Positions 51,720-62,132 of a stretch of DNA of 64,000 nucleotides are shown piece by piece (position 1 is the stretch's first letter; each line of letters starts with the position of its first letter). Made by a program: the position numbers and the translations under genes. This DNA is from Rhizobium terricola (lineage in GTDB: Bacteria; Pseudomonadota; Alphaproteobacteria; Rhizobiales; Rhizobiaceae), in NCBI RefSeq assembly GCF_012927355.1, contig NZ_JABBGK010000002.1, positions 142,661 to 206,660 of the forward strand. Direction: 5' to 3'. The notes under the pieces are model-generated. The model was not told where the DNA came from. It ran no database searches and saw only the letters and a program-made list of their open reading frames with translations.

Positions 51720-53924
51720 TCAGCTCTTCAGGGTGGCAATCGAGAGGAGCAGGTCGCCGCTGATGCCGGTCGACCCGGAACCGGTCAGGACCGACAGCGC
51801 GCCGCTGGAATAGTCGCCATTCTCGGCATCGTACATCGCCATGAAGCGCTGAACGAACTTCTTCACCTCGGCGGGATCCTGCATATCGGCAAAGTCGATA
51901 TTCTTGTTGATGACCTTTGCCTGCATGTCGACGTCCATGCTGGAGAATTCGTCGGTGAGGCCGAAGGTGACGCGGAAGACTTCCGCCAGGGCGTCATCGG
52001 CAATGAGCTCATAGGCGTCGGTGAGGGTCGGGGCCATACGCTCGAAATAGAGCGCAAGGCGCACCGCTTCGTTGCTCTCGCCTTCATTCTCTTCCAGCGT
52101 CTGGCGAACATAATCGTTGATCGTGGCAAGCGCTGAGCCGCGCTGCTGGACCGTGCCGACGGTGTCGCGCGTCAGGTTGCCTTCAATGTCGAAGTTGAAG
52201 GACGCGACCAGTTCCGCCCACTTGGGGTCGTCCTGCTCATTGACGAAACTCTTGTCGTCGGTGAGATCCGAGCCAAAAGCCTGCTTGAGGAAATCGTCCG
52301 TCACGTCATCCGGATTGAAGCCATAGGCGACGAGCACGACATCGACGACGCGGCGATCTGCCAGCAGTTCGTCCACAGACCTGATCCCGCCGATCTGTTT
52401 CTGGTAATATTCGCTTTCGGTGGTGGCCGCCTCCTTGGCGGTGGTCTGTTCGTCACCTTCGAGGAAGCGGATCTTGCTGACGATGTAGTTCTTGGCGACC
52501 AGCGTGATGTCGAACTGGTTCTGGGCCTGCAGCGGTACGGCAGCATCACCTTCGCTATCGAAGTTGAACATCTGCGCCAGCTTTACGAGGCGCTCGTCGC
52601 GCGACTTGTTGGCATAGCTCTTCGGGTCCGTCACATCGCTGAGCAGGACCTTGCGCATCTCGTCCTTGGTGAGCTCCCCCTCTTCGATGCCGAAAGAGCG
52701 GCGCAGGACGACCAGAAGCGATTCATTGTCCAGCAGGTCGTCCACGTTGGTGATCTCGTCCAATTTGGACGTGTAGTAGTCGAGGGTCTGCTGCATCGCC
52801 GCCTGATCCTCGTCATCGTAGTATTCGGCGTAGGCCGTATTGGTCGAGGCAAGCTGCGTTCCCTGCTGGGCCGCATAACCCGATTTGACGTTTCCGTCGG
52901 TGCCGAAATTGAACGCCTGAGCGATTGCCACCCAATCCTCGCCGCCATTGGTGAGCGCGTAGTTGTCGGCTGCGGTCAGGTCGCTGGTGACGATGCTCTT
53001 GAAGACCGATGACGTCACGGTGGTGTCCAGTTGGAACGCCGTCTGCACATAGGCGAAGAGCCGGCTATCCGAGGTCAACTGGCTGACGGACGTGATCGTG
53101 GCGATCTTCGACTGGTAGTAGGCCTTCTCGCGGGAAAGACTGTATTCCGAGACATAGGTTTGGGCACCGTCGACATAGAGCTTGACGGTCGCTTCCTTCT
53201 GCGTGTCGGTTTGCGGGGTCGTACCGGACAGCGTGCCGTCCGTATTGAAGCCGAAGGCCTGGTTGAGCTTGTAGAAGGCCGCCGAATTGTAGTCGTTGTT
53301 CGATGCGGCATCCTTGGCCATCAACTGGCTGAGGTAGCTGTCGGAATCACCGAGGTCACTCGTCAGCACCTTGACGAAGTGTTCCTTGGTGTATTTTTCC
53401 CGATCGATGCCGTAGGCCTCGGCGAGATAGTCCATCAAGCGGCTGTTCTTCACCAGTTGCTCGGCCGAGGTGATGCTGCCGATCATCGATTCGTAGTAGT
53501 AGGTCTCGGCCTCGACATCGTCGGCCTGGGTGACCTGGGCTGCCTTGTAGAGATCGAACAGCTCGGTTTCCTGGGTGGTGGTCTGGGCATCCGTCGTCTG
53601 ACCGGTGAACTGGTATGCCTGGGCGAAATTGCGATAACGCTCGTCGCTGAGACTGTTGGCGAAGCTCGCGTCGTCGGTCAGGTCGCTTTCCAGCACCTTC
53701 TTCATGAAAGCCTTGGCGTAGGTCATTTCCTCAAGGCCATAGGCCTTCATCGCATAGGCGTAGAGGCGGTAATCGTCGAGGAACTCCTCCATCGTCGTCA
53801 CCTTGCCGATGTTTTCCTCGTAATAGGCCGATTCACGGGCGACCTGACCGTCGCTCGCGGTGCGTTCAAGGCTGGATTTCAGATCGCGAACGACGAGGTC
53901 GTAGGCCAGGAAAGTGGACACCAT
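51720..53924 (-). CDS. DUF1217 repeat protein
   Basis: The 734-residue soluble protein consists of about six diverged repeats of roughly 115 residues. Each starts near YYE/YYQ-x3-IGxIxS and contains a block such as FAQAYQF or LAQMFNF after SDLTD. Examples are KVTTMEEFLDDYRLYAYAMK, SITSAEQLVKNSRLMDYLAE and EITNVDDLLDNESLLVVLRR. The pattern fits DUF1217, a family found near flagellar genes in rhizobia. No flagellar gene is within this window. It has no signal peptide. The ATG at 53924 is the first start of the frame. Confidence 0.85.
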   Translation of the reverse strand: MVSTFLAYDLVVRDLKSSLERTASDGQVARESAYYEENIGKVTTMEEFLDDYRLYAYAMKAYGLEEMTYAKAFMKKVLESDLTDDASFANSLSDERYRNFAQAYQFTGQTTDAQTTTQETELFDLYKAAQVTQADDVEAETYYYESMIGSITSAEQLVKNSRLMDYLAEAYGIDREKYTKEHFVKVLTSDLGDSDSYLSQLMAKDAASNNDYNSAAFYKLNQAFGFNTDGTLSGTTPQTDTQKEATVKLYVDGAQTYVSEYSLSREKAYYQSKIATITSVSQLTSDSRLFAYVQTAFQLDTTVTSSVFKSIVTSDLTAADNYALTNGGEDWVAIAQAFNFGTDGNVKSGYAAQQGTQLASTNTAYAEYYDDEDQAAMQQTLDYYTSKLDEITNVDDLLDNESLLVVLRRSFGIEEGELTKDEMRKVLLSDVTDPKSYANKSRDERLVKLAQMFNFDSEGDAAVPLQAQNQFDITLVAKNYIVSKIRFLEGDEQTTAKEAATTESEYYQKQIGGIRSVDELLADRRVVDVVLVAYGFNPDDVTDDFLKQAFGSDLTDDKSFVNEQDDPKWAELVASFNFDIEGNLTRDTVGTVQQRGSALATINDYVRQTLEENEGESNEAVRLALYFERMAPTLTDAYELIADDALAEVFRVTFGLTDEFSSMDVDMQAKVINKNIDFADMQDPAEVKKFVQRFMAMYDAENGDYSSGALSVLTGSGSTGISGDLLLSIATLKS

Positions 53925-54183
53925 GAAACGGCTCTTTGCGAATGACCAAAGGAATGCCGCTCACCTTCCCAGACGAGCCTTGTCCCGGCCTGACATCATG
54001 CACCCGTTCACCGTTTCGAAACCGTACGATGTTCGAAACCGCTAACCATTTGAGCTGGCAAAGTTTTTTTAACCGCGATTTTTAAGCTGTCTCTCAGAGA
54101 GCCACGCTACCTTCAGGCCATAGAGGACGAAAAGTCCCAATCAGACGAACGCATGAAGCGCTCTCGGGTAAAACAAGGGTAGC

Positions 54184-54756
54184 ATGAAGATGACGAACAC
54201 CGTTATGAAGCCCGCATGGGCAGGAGCGACGCTGCGGCTGGATCCGAACCGGTTCCCGCAACAGGTGAGCTATGCAGCGCGGGGCACCTCCGGCGATGTG
54301 ACGATCACCATCGACGAACGCGGCGCCGTGCTGCGGAAGATCCTGACGGCCAGCGGCCTGCCCCTTTCCTTCGCTCTCCCGGCACGTGCCTTCAAGGGGG
54401 TTGCAGCCCGGGCGATCGACCATGGCGACGGCCAGGTCACGGTGACGCTGGAACTGCACCACGAAGATCCCGAACTCTGCATTCCGCTTTTGGTCGCCCA
54501 CGACCTCTGCGACATCGCCGCCGACTGGCGCAACTGGTCCGAAGCCTTCCGCATTCCGATGCTGATGGTCGAGGCCGACGGCGTCGCCCGGCCGCTCGAA
54601 GAACATCTCGGCGACATCCGTGCCCGCGAAACGCAGCCGCGCCGCCGCCACTCCTATTTTGCCGAGCGCCGTCCGCGCTTCCTGGTTCGCCGCACGACGG
54701 GCAAGCTGGGCGTGACGATGAAGATTTCCGGCAAGGAGATCATTGCCCGCAATTGA
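54184..54756 (+). CDS. DUF6101-like conserved protein
   Basis: The 190-residue protein (core WAGATLRLDPNRFPQQVSYA, then LSFALPARAFKGVAARAIDH and LELHHEDPELCIPLLVAHDL) is a soluble basic protein conserved in rhizobia. I associate it with DUF6101, of unknown function, at moderate confidence. Three in-frame ATGs lie at the start (54184, 54190, 54205), so the exact N-terminus is uncertain. A terminator at 54818-54849 follows. Confidence 0.72.
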   Translation: MKMTNTVMKPAWAGATLRLDPNRFPQQVSYAARGTSGDVTITIDERGAVLRKILTASGLPLSFALPARAFKGVAARAIDHGDGQVTVTLELHHEDPELCIPLLVAHDLCDIAADWRNWSEAFRIPMLMVEADGVARPLEEHLGDIRARETQPRRRHSYFAERRPRFLVRRTTGKLGVTMKISGKEIIARN

Positions 54757-54817
54757 GACAGATCGGCCGCCGCAGCAGATGTCGGGCAGGCCGAAGCGTT
54801 AAATTCGCCTCTCCAGC

Positions 54818-54849
54818 AAAACGGCCCGGACGCTGATCCGGGCCGTTTT
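54818..54849. terminator. Bidirectional terminator between the DUF6101-like gene and ubiA
   Basis: AAAACGGCCCGG (54818-54829) and CCGGGCCGTTTT (54838-54849) form a perfect 12-base stem whose ends give T-runs on both strands, between two convergent genes. Confidence 0.9.
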
Positions 54850-54871
54850 GCGTTCCGCAATGGGACAGCCT

Positions 54872-55825
54872 TCAAGCGAACGGCAGGGCAGCCACGAGGC
54901 CGAGGAAAAGGATCGCTCCGATGCGGCCGTTGAACTTGAACAGCGACAGGCACTGGGCGGGATCGTCGATGTCGATCACGGCGATCTGGTAACCCAGCAT
55001 GACGGCAGCGACCAGCAGCCCGACAAAGGCGAGAAACCCGGCGCCTGCGGCGACGAAGGCGGCAAACAGCAGGATGAGCGTCAGGCTGTAGAGCCCGATC
55101 AGCCAGAGACGGGTGTCGTCACCGAAGAGGCGCGCGGTCGAGCGGACCCCGACGAGCGCATCGTCCTCCTTGTCCTGGTGGGCATAGATCGTGTCATAAC
55201 CGATCGTCCATGCGACCGCCGCCAGATAGAGCAGCACGGCAGAGACCGAGAGCGTGCCGGTCTGGCCGGCCCAGCCCATCAGGCCGCCCCAGGAGAAGGC
55301 AAGACCGAGAAAGAACTGCGGCCAGTCGGTGAAGCGCTTGGCGAAGGGATAGATGGCGACAACGGCCAGAGACAGGATGCCCAGCACGACCGAGAAGCCA
55401 TTGAAGCAGAGCAGCACGGCCAGGCCGACCAGCACCTGCACCAGCAGGAAGAGCTTGGCCTCGGCACGGCTGACGCGGCCGGACGGCAGGGGCCGCGACC
55501 GCGTGCGGGCAACGGCCATGTCGATCTCCTCGTCGACGAGGTCGTTATAGGTGCAGCCGGCCCCGCGCATCGCGACCGAACCGACGAAGAACAGGACGAG
55601 GTGGAAAAGGAAGATGGCGAAATCCAGCCGTCCCTCGCCCGCAAGGGCGTTGGCGGCGAGCGCCGCCGACCAGAAGCAAGGCCACATCAGCAACTGCCAG
55701 CCGATCGGACGGTCCCAGCGGGCGAGCTGCGCATAGGGCCAGGCGGCGGGCGGAAGGATCCGGTAGACCCAGTTGTCGGATGGCGCGTCGGCGACGCGGC
55801 CGTTCTGATCGGTAAAGCTGTTCAT
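54872..55825 (-). CDS. ubiA: 4-hydroxybenzoate polyprenyltransferase UbiA
   Basis: The 317-residue integral membrane enzyme attaches the polyprenyl tail to 4-hydroxybenzoate in ubiquinone synthesis. The first Asp-rich motif is CTYNDLVDEEIDMAVARTRS near 105 and the second is IGYDTIYAHQDKEDDALVG near 220. About eight hydrophobic segments are visible. I chose the ATG at 55825 (NSFTDQNGR) as the first convincing start; an upstream TTG would add ten residues. Confidence 0.95.
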   Translation of the reverse strand: MNSFTDQNGRVADAPSDNWVYRILPPAAWPYAQLARWDRPIGWQLLMWPCFWSAALAANALAGEGRLDFAIFLFHLVLFFVGSVAMRGAGCTYNDLVDEEIDMAVARTRSRPLPSGRVSRAEAKLFLLVQVLVGLAVLLCFNGFSVVLGILSLAVVAIYPFAKRFTDWPQFFLGLAFSWGGLMGWAGQTGTLSVSAVLLYLAAVAWTIGYDTIYAHQDKEDDALVGVRSTARLFGDDTRLWLIGLYSLTLILLFAAFVAAGAGFLAFVGLLVAAVMLGYQIAVIDIDDPAQCLSLFKFNGRIGAILFLGLVAALPFA

Positions 55826-55900
55826 GGCGGATTGATAGAACAAAGCGGCGGTCAAGGGAACCGCCGCAATGTCCGATCCACCATGTGATGGGCTGTCCGG

Positions 55901-56704
55901 TCAGTCCAGGCTGAAGCCGAACTTGTAGCTTGCGGAAACGCCGACCAGAACCTGGTTCTTCGAGCCGCCTTCCTGAACCAGGCTGCTTTCGCCGGCCGGT
56001 CCGACGAGGCGCTTGTATTCGGCAAAGGCGCTGGTCGACAGGCGGTCGGTCGCCGACCAGGTGAGTGCGGCGCCGGCGCCGACGGACTGCCATCCGCCGT
56101 CCGGATCATATTCGCTGTAGCCGGAAGCCGCGGATTCGGCAGCGTTCACACCGTAATAGGCCTTGGAATAACCGCTCGTCGCATAGCGGGCGCGGGGTCC
56201 GCCGGAAAGCTGAATGTCGGGCGCGATGTCGGTGAAGGCATCGGCGGAAACGTCGGCGACGACACCGTCATGACTGCGGATGCCCTGGCGGGCCTCGCCG
56301 CGCAGACGCAGGAAATCGGTCGGATAGACATCGACGAAACCACCGAGCTCGCCGCCCATCTTGACCTCGGACAATCCTTCGAGGTCCTTCGATGTGTCCT
56401 CGTCACGCTTCATGATCAGGCGGCCGGCGACGCCCGCGCGGACGGCATCGGTCTCCAGAAGGCCGATCGAGGCACTGTCGTTGCGCGAGGAAAAGCGCGG
56501 GCCGGCGCCCTGGCGGCCGAGCGAGATGATCGGCTGGAAGGACAGTTTCCGGTCGTCGGCACCTTCGTAGCTGGGGGCCGAGATGCCGGCACCGCCGAGC
56601 GTCAGGTTCCAGTCTCCCGACCAGAAGTGGTCGCCTGCCAGAACTTCGGCATGAAGTGACGTGACAATGCCAAAGGCGAGAAGGACACGCGCCGGCTTTC
56701 GCAT
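55901..56704 (-). CDS. MipA/OmpV-family outer membrane protein
   Basis: The 267-residue product has a signal peptide (RVLLAFGIVTSLHAEVLA). The mature part starts DHFWSGDWNLTLGGAGISAP and SYEGADDRKLSFQPIISLGR, the MipA/OmpV signature, and ends in an aromatic beta-strand (ASYKFGFSLD). Members are outer-membrane beta-barrels. Roles reported for relatives differ (scaffold for murein enzymes, antibiotic or osmotic response), so no function is claimed. I prefer the ATG at 56704 because the longer frame puts 22 residues before the signal peptide. Confidence 0.88.
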   Translation of the reverse strand: MRKPARVLLAFGIVTSLHAEVLAGDHFWSGDWNLTLGGAGISAPSYEGADDRKLSFQPIISLGRQGAGPRFSSRNDSASIGLLETDAVRAGVAGRLIMKRDEDTSKDLEGLSEVKMGGELGGFVDVYPTDFLRLRGEARQGIRSHDGVVADVSADAFTDIAPDIQLSGGPRARYATSGYSKAYYGVNAAESAASGYSEYDPDGGWQSVGAGAALTWSATDRLSTSAFAEYKRLVGPAGESSLVQEGGSKNQVLVGVSASYKFGFSLD

Positions 56705-56808
56705 ATTGCGACCCCATAAAACGAGATACAAAAAGAGGTTCCGCAGGGGGCGGAAGAGATGATGCCTCAATTTTGCACGAATGTTTTACGGAAGCTTTAA
56801 CCAAGACG

Positions 56809-56840
56809 GACGGCCGCCACGCGATCTGCGTCCGGCCGTC
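56809..56840 (-). terminator. Possible terminator after cfa
   Basis: GACGGCCG and CGGCCGTC form a perfect eight-base stem with a 16-base loop, 19 bases beyond the cfa stop. There is no clear T-run, so this is tentative. Confidence 0.35.
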
Positions 56841-56858
56841 GAAAGGCTTGCCATCGTC

Positions 56859-58115
56859 TCAAAACTCCACCTTTTCCAGCGGCACGCGGCGCGCGTCGAA
56901 ACCGGCGAGAAGGCGCTCGCGCTCGGCGATATAGTCGCGATTGTCCGGAACGGCGGCGTTGCTGCGGGCGATCTGCATCTGGAAGATGAAGAAGTTCTCA
57001 TGGGTGAACGCCATTTCCGAAGCGGCCAGATAGAATTCCCACATCCGGACGAAGCGCGCGTCGTAAAGGGCCTCGGCCTCCTCGCGGCGCGCAAGAAAGC
57101 GTTGACGCCAGAGCCTGAGTGTGCGGGCATAGTGATGCGGCAGGATCTCGATGTCGCGCACCAACAGCCCCGCCTTCTCGACTGCGGGCAGGACCTCGGC
57201 GACCGACGGTATGTAGCCGCCGGGAAAGATGTAGTGCTCGATGAACGGGTTGTTGACGCGCGCCGGAAAAGGCTGGCCGATCGAATGCAGCAGCATTACG
57301 CCGTCCTCCTTCAACAGTTCTGCGACCTTGCGGAAGAACAGGCCGTAGCTGGCACGCCCGACATGCTCGAACATGCCGACCGAGACGATGCGGTCGAACG
57401 GTGCAGCCTTCATCGTGCGATAATCCTGCAGGTCGAAACGGACCCGCCCCGCGAGCCCGCGTTTGTCGGCACGGCCGCGGGAAACTCTCAGTTGTTCGCT
57501 GGACAGCGTGATGCCGCTGACCTCGACGCCGGCGGCCTCGGCCAAATACATGCCCATGCCGCCCCAGCCCGAGCCGATCTCAAGCACCCTCTGCCCCTCC
57601 TCAAGCAGGAGTTTCGCCGCGATATGCCGTTTCTTGGCGACCTGCGCCTCGTCGAGGGAAAGGCTTTCCGGCTGGAAATAGGCGCAGGAATATTGCCAGT
57701 CCGCATCGAGGAAGAGATCAAAGAGCCCGGCGGAAAGGTCGTAGTGATGGGCAACGTTGCGGCGGTTGTGGTTGACCGGCAGCAGGCTACGCAGTCTTGC
57801 CAACGCCACGCGCGCCACACCGCGCCAGATCATGCCGAAGGTCAGGTCCTCGGCAAGCGTGTTCGACTTGATGAGCGCGACAAGGTCGTAGATGTCGCCC
57901 GCCTCGATGACGAGCCGCCCGTCCATGTAGGTCTCGCCGAGCTTCAACTGCGGGTCGGTGAAGAGTTCATCTTCGGTTCGCTGATCGGCGAAACGCAGGG
58001 CGACCGTTTGTCCGCTTCCGTCACCGAACGTCACCCGCCGTCCATCGGCGAAGGTCACCTCAAGCGACCCCGAGCGCACTATCCTTTTCAGCAATCCTTC
58101 CAGCTTCGAGGTCAT
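56859..58115 (-). CDS. cfa: Cyclopropane-fatty-acyl-phospholipid synthase
   Basis: The 418-residue enzyme transfers a methylene group from SAM to unsaturated acyl chains of membrane lipids. The SAM-binding motif is VLEIGSGWGGMGMYLAEAAG near 197. NVAHHYDLSAGLFDLFLDAD, SCAYFQPESLSLDEAQVAKK, SVGMFEHVG and HSIGQPFPARVNNPFIEHYI follow family order, with the catalytic Cys region included. The length is normal. Rhizobia often have two paralogues, and only this one is seen here. Confidence 0.94.
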   Translation of the reverse strand: MTSKLEGLLKRIVRSGSLEVTFADGRRVTFGDGSGQTVALRFADQRTEDELFTDPQLKLGETYMDGRLVIEAGDIYDLVALIKSNTLAEDLTFGMIWRGVARVALARLRSLLPVNHNRRNVAHHYDLSAGLFDLFLDADWQYSCAYFQPESLSLDEAQVAKKRHIAAKLLLEEGQRVLEIGSGWGGMGMYLAEAAGVEVSGITLSSEQLRVSRGRADKRGLAGRVRFDLQDYRTMKAAPFDRIVSVGMFEHVGRASYGLFFRKVAELLKEDGVMLLHSIGQPFPARVNNPFIEHYIFPGGYIPSVAEVLPAVEKAGLLVRDIEILPHHYARTLRLWRQRFLARREEAEALYDARFVRMWEFYLAASEMAFTHENFFIFQMQIARSNAAVPDNRDYIAERERLLAGFDARRVPLEKVEF

Positions 58116-58232
58116 TCCTGTCCCCCAAAAAGGCCTAAATTACTCAAACGACCAAAAACTACCGCGTTTGCCGGGGCAGGCAAGCAAGAGATCGTTATAG
58201 ACGATTGATAATTTTTGAACGGCCGGGGGAAC

Positions 58233-58253
58233 GGGAGGCGCGTCGCGCCTCCC
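58233..58253 (-). terminator. Hairpin after tex
   Basis: GGGAGGCGC and GCGCCTCCC form a nine-base GC stem with a three-base loop, nine bases after the tex stop. No T-run follows. Confidence 0.6.
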
Positions 58254-58262
58254 CCTCGATAC

Positions 58263-60581
58263 CTACTTCTTACGCATGGCCTCGGCGAGCGCGGCGCCGA
58301 GGCCACCGATCACCGGGGTGTCCGGCTTGGCTGACGGCCTGGAATTGGCATGGCGCATGGCATTTGCCGAACCGCGTGCATCGCGCATCGACGGCTGAGG
58401 TGCCTCGCCGCCATCCTTGCGCATGGTGAGCGCGATGCGCTTGCGCTTCACGTCCACCTCGACCACGCGGACCTTCACCACGTCGCCGGCCTTCACCACC
58501 TCGTGCGGATCCTTGACGAAACGGTCGGCGAGCTGGGAGACATGCACCAGCCCGTCCTGATGCACGCCGATATCGACGAAGGCGCCGAAGGCGGCAACAT
58601 TGGTCACCGTTCCTTCGAGCAACATGCCGACCTTGAGATCGGTGATCTCGTCGACGCCGTCGGCGAAGGTGGCCGTCTTGAAGCTCGGACGCGGATCGCG
58701 GCCCGGCTTGTCGAGTTCGGCGATGATATCCTTCACCGTCGGCAGGCCGAACTGCTCGTCAATGAACTTCTTCGGATCGAGGCTCTTCAGCAGGGCGCTG
58801 TCACCCATCAGGCTGCGGAGATCGCGGCCGCAGGCGGCGACGATCTTCTTGGCGACCCCATAGGCTTCCGGGTGTACGGACGATGCGTCGAGCGGTTCCT
58901 TGCCGTTCGGGATGCGCAGGAAGCCGGCGCACTGCTCGAAGGTGCGGGCGCCGAGGCGCGGAACCTTGAGCAGATCCTTGCGGCTCTCGAACGGGCCGGT
59001 CTGGTCGCGATGGGTGACGATCGCCTCGGCGATCGAACCGCCGAGACCGGACACCCGGGCAAGAAGCGGAATGGACGCCGTGTTCAGGTCCACCCCGACG
59101 GCGTTCACGGCATCCTCGACGACGGCATCAAGCGAACGGCCGAGCTTGCCCTGGTCGACATCGTGCTGGTACTGGCCCACCCCGATCGACTTCGGTTCGA
59201 TCTTCACGAGTTCGGCGAGCGGATCCTGCAGGCGGCGGGCGATCGACACGGCGCCACGGAGCGACACATCGAGACCGGGGAATTCCTTGGCCGCGGTCTC
59301 GGAGGCAGAATAGACCGAGGCGCCGGCTTCCGAAACGATGACCTTGGTCGGCTTGGGCGCGGTTGCGGGGAATTGCGACAGCATGTCGGCGACCAGTTTT
59401 TCCGTCTCGCGGCTGCCGGTGCCGTTGCCGATGGCGATTAGCTCGACCTTGTGCTTGCGGATCAGGCCCGCGAGCTCGACCTGGGTGCCGCGCACGTCGT
59501 TCTTCGGCGGGAAGGGATAGACGGTCGTCGTTTCGAGCAGCTTGCCGGTACCGTCGACGACGGCGACCTTGACCCCGGTGCGGATGCCCGGGTCGAGGCC
59601 CATGGTCGAGCGCGAGCCGGCGGGGGCGGCCAGCAGCAGGTCTTTCAGATTGCGGGCAAAGACGTGGATCGCCTCTTCCTCGGCGCGTTCCCTGAGCTCG
59701 CGCATCAGGTCGAGTGACAGCGAGACGGAGAGCTTGACGCGCCAGGTCCAGCCGGCGACGTCCATGAGCCACTGGTCGCCCGGTCCCTTCTGGCCGATCT
59801 CGAAGGCAGCGGCGATGGTGCGCTGGGCGGGCTTGACCGGCGACGGATCGTCCTTGTCGACCTCGATCGACAAGGTCAGCATCTCCTCGTTCCAGCCGCG
59901 CAGCATGGCGAGCGCGCGGTGACCGGGCACGGTCGCCCAGCGTTCCGAATGGGCAAAATAGTCGGCGAACTTCTCACCGGCCGCTTCCTTGCCCTCGACC
60001 ACCTTGGAATAAAGGATCGCGCGATCCTTCATATCGTTGCGCAGGCGGCCGATAAGGTCGGCATTTTCCGAGATTGCCTCGGCGACAATGTCGCGCGCGC
60101 CCTCGAGCGCCGCCTTAACATCGGGCACGTCCGCAGTGACATAGGCCTCGGCCAGTTTCGCAGGGTCGGCGGTGCGGTCGGCCCAGATGGCGTCCGCCAG
60201 CGGCTGCAGACCCTTTTCGCGGGCAATCTCGGCGCGGGTGCGGCGCTTCGGCTTGTAGGGCAGATAGATGTCTTCGAGTTCCGCCTTGGTCGAGACGGTG
60301 AAGATCTTGCGCATCAGCTCGTCGGTCATCTTGCCCTGCGAGGTGATGGATTCGACGATCGCCTTGCGGCGGGCACCCAGTTCGCGCAGATAGGCGAGGC
60401 GTTCGGACAGATTGCGCAGCTGCGTGTCGTCCAGGCCGCCGGTCACTTCCTTGCGGTAGCGGGCGACGAAGGGAACCGTCGCGCCCTCGTCGAGAAGCTC
60501 GACGGCCGCCAGAACCTGTTCCGGCCGGGCGTTGATTTCGGTGGCGATGATCGCGGCGATGGATTTCAAATCGTCGGCCAT
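58263..60581 (-). CDS. tex: Transcription accessory protein Tex
   Basis: The 772-residue RNA-binding protein has the Tex order of parts: an N-terminal helical region ([20 protein letters not shown]), a YqgF/RNase H-like domain ([20 protein letters not shown]), helix-hairpin-helix motifs ([34 protein letters not shown]) and a C-terminal S1 domain ([20 protein letters not shown], then [10 protein letters not shown]). The tail after S1 is low complexity. I chose the ATG at 60581 because GGAG has a seven-base spacer to it; the ATG at 60587 is only one base from GGAG. Confidence 0.95.
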   Translation of the reverse strand: MADDLKSIAAIIATEINARPEQVLAAVELLDEGATVPFVARYRKEVTGGLDDTQLRNLSERLAYLRELGARRKAIVESITSQGKMTDELMRKIFTVSTKAELEDIYLPYKPKRRTRAEIAREKGLQPLADAIWADRTADPAKLAEAYVTADVPDVKAALEGARDIVAEAISENADLIGRLRNDMKDRAILYSKVVEGKEAAGEKFADYFAHSERWATVPGHRALAMLRGWNEEMLTLSIEVDKDDPSPVKPAQRTIAAAFEIGQKGPGDQWLMDVAGWTWRVKLSVSLSLDLMRELRERAEEEAIHVFARNLKDLLLAAPAGSRSTMGLDPGIRTGVKVAVVDGTGKLLETTTVYPFPPKNDVRGTQVELAGLIRKHKVELIAIGNGTGSRETEKLVADMLSQFPATAPKPTKVIVSEAGASVYSASETAAKEFPGLDVSLRGAVSIARRLQDPLAELVKIEPKSIGVGQYQHDVDQGKLGRSLDAVVEDAVNAVGVDLNTASIPLLARVSGLGGSIAEAIVTHRDQTGPFESRKDLLKVPRLGARTFEQCAGFLRIPNGKEPLDASSVHPEAYGVAKKIVAACGRDLRSLMGDSALLKSLDPKKFIDEQFGLPTVKDIIAELDKPGRDPRPSFKTATFADGVDEITDLKVGMLLEGTVTNVAAFGAFVDIGVHQDGLVHVSQLADRFVKDPHEVVKAGDVVKVRVVEVDVKRKRIALTMRKDGGEAPQPSMRDARGSANAMRHANSRPSAKPDTPVIGGLGAALAEAMRKK

Positions 60582-60746
60582 GGGCATTCTCCAAATTCAC
60601 GAGCGGCGACCATAGCCGCGACTGTGGCGAAGGCAACAAATCGCGCGGCCCCTCCACAGGAATGCAGAGCTTCTGGGTTTTTCCTTGACCTTTGCGCCCC
60701 CTGCCCTTAACCGCCGGGCATTCCCACGGCATTCGGAGGACGGGCG

Positions 60747-62018
60747 ATGAAAGTTCTGTTGATCGGTTCGGGCGGACGCGAGCACGCACTGGCCTGGAAG
60801 CTGGCACAGTCGCCGCGTCTCACCGAGCTTTTCGCCGCTCCCGGCAATCCCGGTATCGCCGATCATGCGACGCTTGTCCCCATCGGCATCGACGATCACG
60901 AGGGGCTTCTCGCCTTCTGCCGCGGCCATGCGATCGACTTCGTCGTGGTCGGCCCCGAGGCCCCGCTGGTGGCCGGGCTTGCCGACCAGCTGCGGGCAGA
61001 GGGTTTTGCCGTGTTCGGCCCGTCGGCTGCGGCGGCCCAGCTGGAAGGCTCCAAGGGCTTCACCAAGGATGTCTGTGCCCGCTACGACATTCCGACCGGC
61101 GCCTACCAGCGCTTCAACAACGCGCCGAAGGCGAAGGCCTATGTGCGGGCTCAAGGTGCACCGATCGTCATCAAGGCCGACGGGCTTGCCGCCGGCAAGG
61201 GCGTGACGGTCGCCATGACGATTGACGAGGCGCTATCAGCGATCGACGACTGCTTCGAGGGTGCGTTCGGCGCGGCCGGAGCAGAGGTCGTGGTCGAGGC
61301 CTTCCTCGACGGCGAGGAAGCGAGCTTCTTCTGCCTCTCCGACGGAAAGACGCTCCTGCCGCTGGCGACCGCCCAGGACCACAAGCGGGTCGGCGATGGC
61401 GACACCGGACCGAATACCGGCGGCATGGGTGCCTATTCGCCGGCGCCGGTGATGACGGCCGACATGGTCGAGCGGACCATGAAGGAAATCATCGAGCCGA
61501 CCATGCGCGGCATGGCAGAAATGGGCATGCCGTTCTCGGGCGTTTTCTTCGCCGGGCTGATGATCACCGCCAAGGGGCCGGAACTGATCGAATACAATGT
61601 CCGCTTCGGCGATCCGGAATGCCAGGTGCTGATGATGCGTCTGAAGAGCGACCTGCTCGAGATCCTGCATGCTGCAGCGACCGGCCGTCTAGACGAGGTC
61701 TCCGCCGAATGGCACGACGACACGGCGCTGACGGTGGTGCTCGCATCCAAGGGCTATCCGGGCAGCTTCGAGAAGAACACGCCGATCCGTGCGCTGCCCG
61801 AGGCAAGCGATGGCGCAAAGGTGTTCCATGCCGGCACCGCGATCAAGGACGGGCAGCTGGTGGCGACCGGCGGGCGCGTGCTGAACGCAACGGCTCTCGG
61901 CACGACCGTGGCGGACGCCCAGAAGGCGGCCTATGCGCTCGTCGATCAGGTTTCATGGGACAACGGGTTCTGCCGCCGCGACATCGGCTGGCGGGCGATC
62001 GGGCGCGACAAGGGCTGA
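60747..62018 (+). CDS. purD: Phosphoribosylamine-glycine ligase PurD
   Basis: The 423-residue ATP-grasp enzyme joins glycine to phosphoribosylamine in purine synthesis. It starts [20 protein letters not shown], followed by [54 protein letters not shown], the signature [13 protein letters not shown] and [15 protein letters not shown]. The ATG has GGAGGACGGGCG upstream. It is divergent from tex. Confidence 0.97.
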   Translation: MKVLLIGSGGREHALAWKLAQSPRLTELFAAPGNPGIADHATLVPIGIDDHEGLLAFCRGHAIDFVVVGPEAPLVAGLADQLRAEGFAVFGPSAAAAQLEGSKGFTKDVCARYDIPTGAYQRFNNAPKAKAYVRAQGAPIVIKADGLAAGKGVTVAMTIDEALSAIDDCFEGAFGAAGAEVVVEAFLDGEEASFFCLSDGKTLLPLATAQDHKRVGDGDTGPNTGGMGAYSPAPVMTADMVERTMKEIIEPTMRGMAEMGMPFSGVFFAGLMITAKGPELIEYNVRFGDPECQVLMMRLKSDLLEILHAAATGRLDEVSAEWHDDTALTVVLASKGYPGSFEKNTPIRALPEASDGAKVFHAGTAIKDGQLVATGGRVLNATALGTTVADAQKAAYALVDQVSWDNGFCRRDIGWRAIGRDKG

Positions 62019-62132
62019 ATTCGTCCCGAAATCCGGCAAAAAAACGCAGATCGATAAAATTCGAACGATCCATCTGACCGGATGGCAACATTCGTCGGCT
62101 AAATCTCCTTCAAACAATTCGGGGATTTCGCC

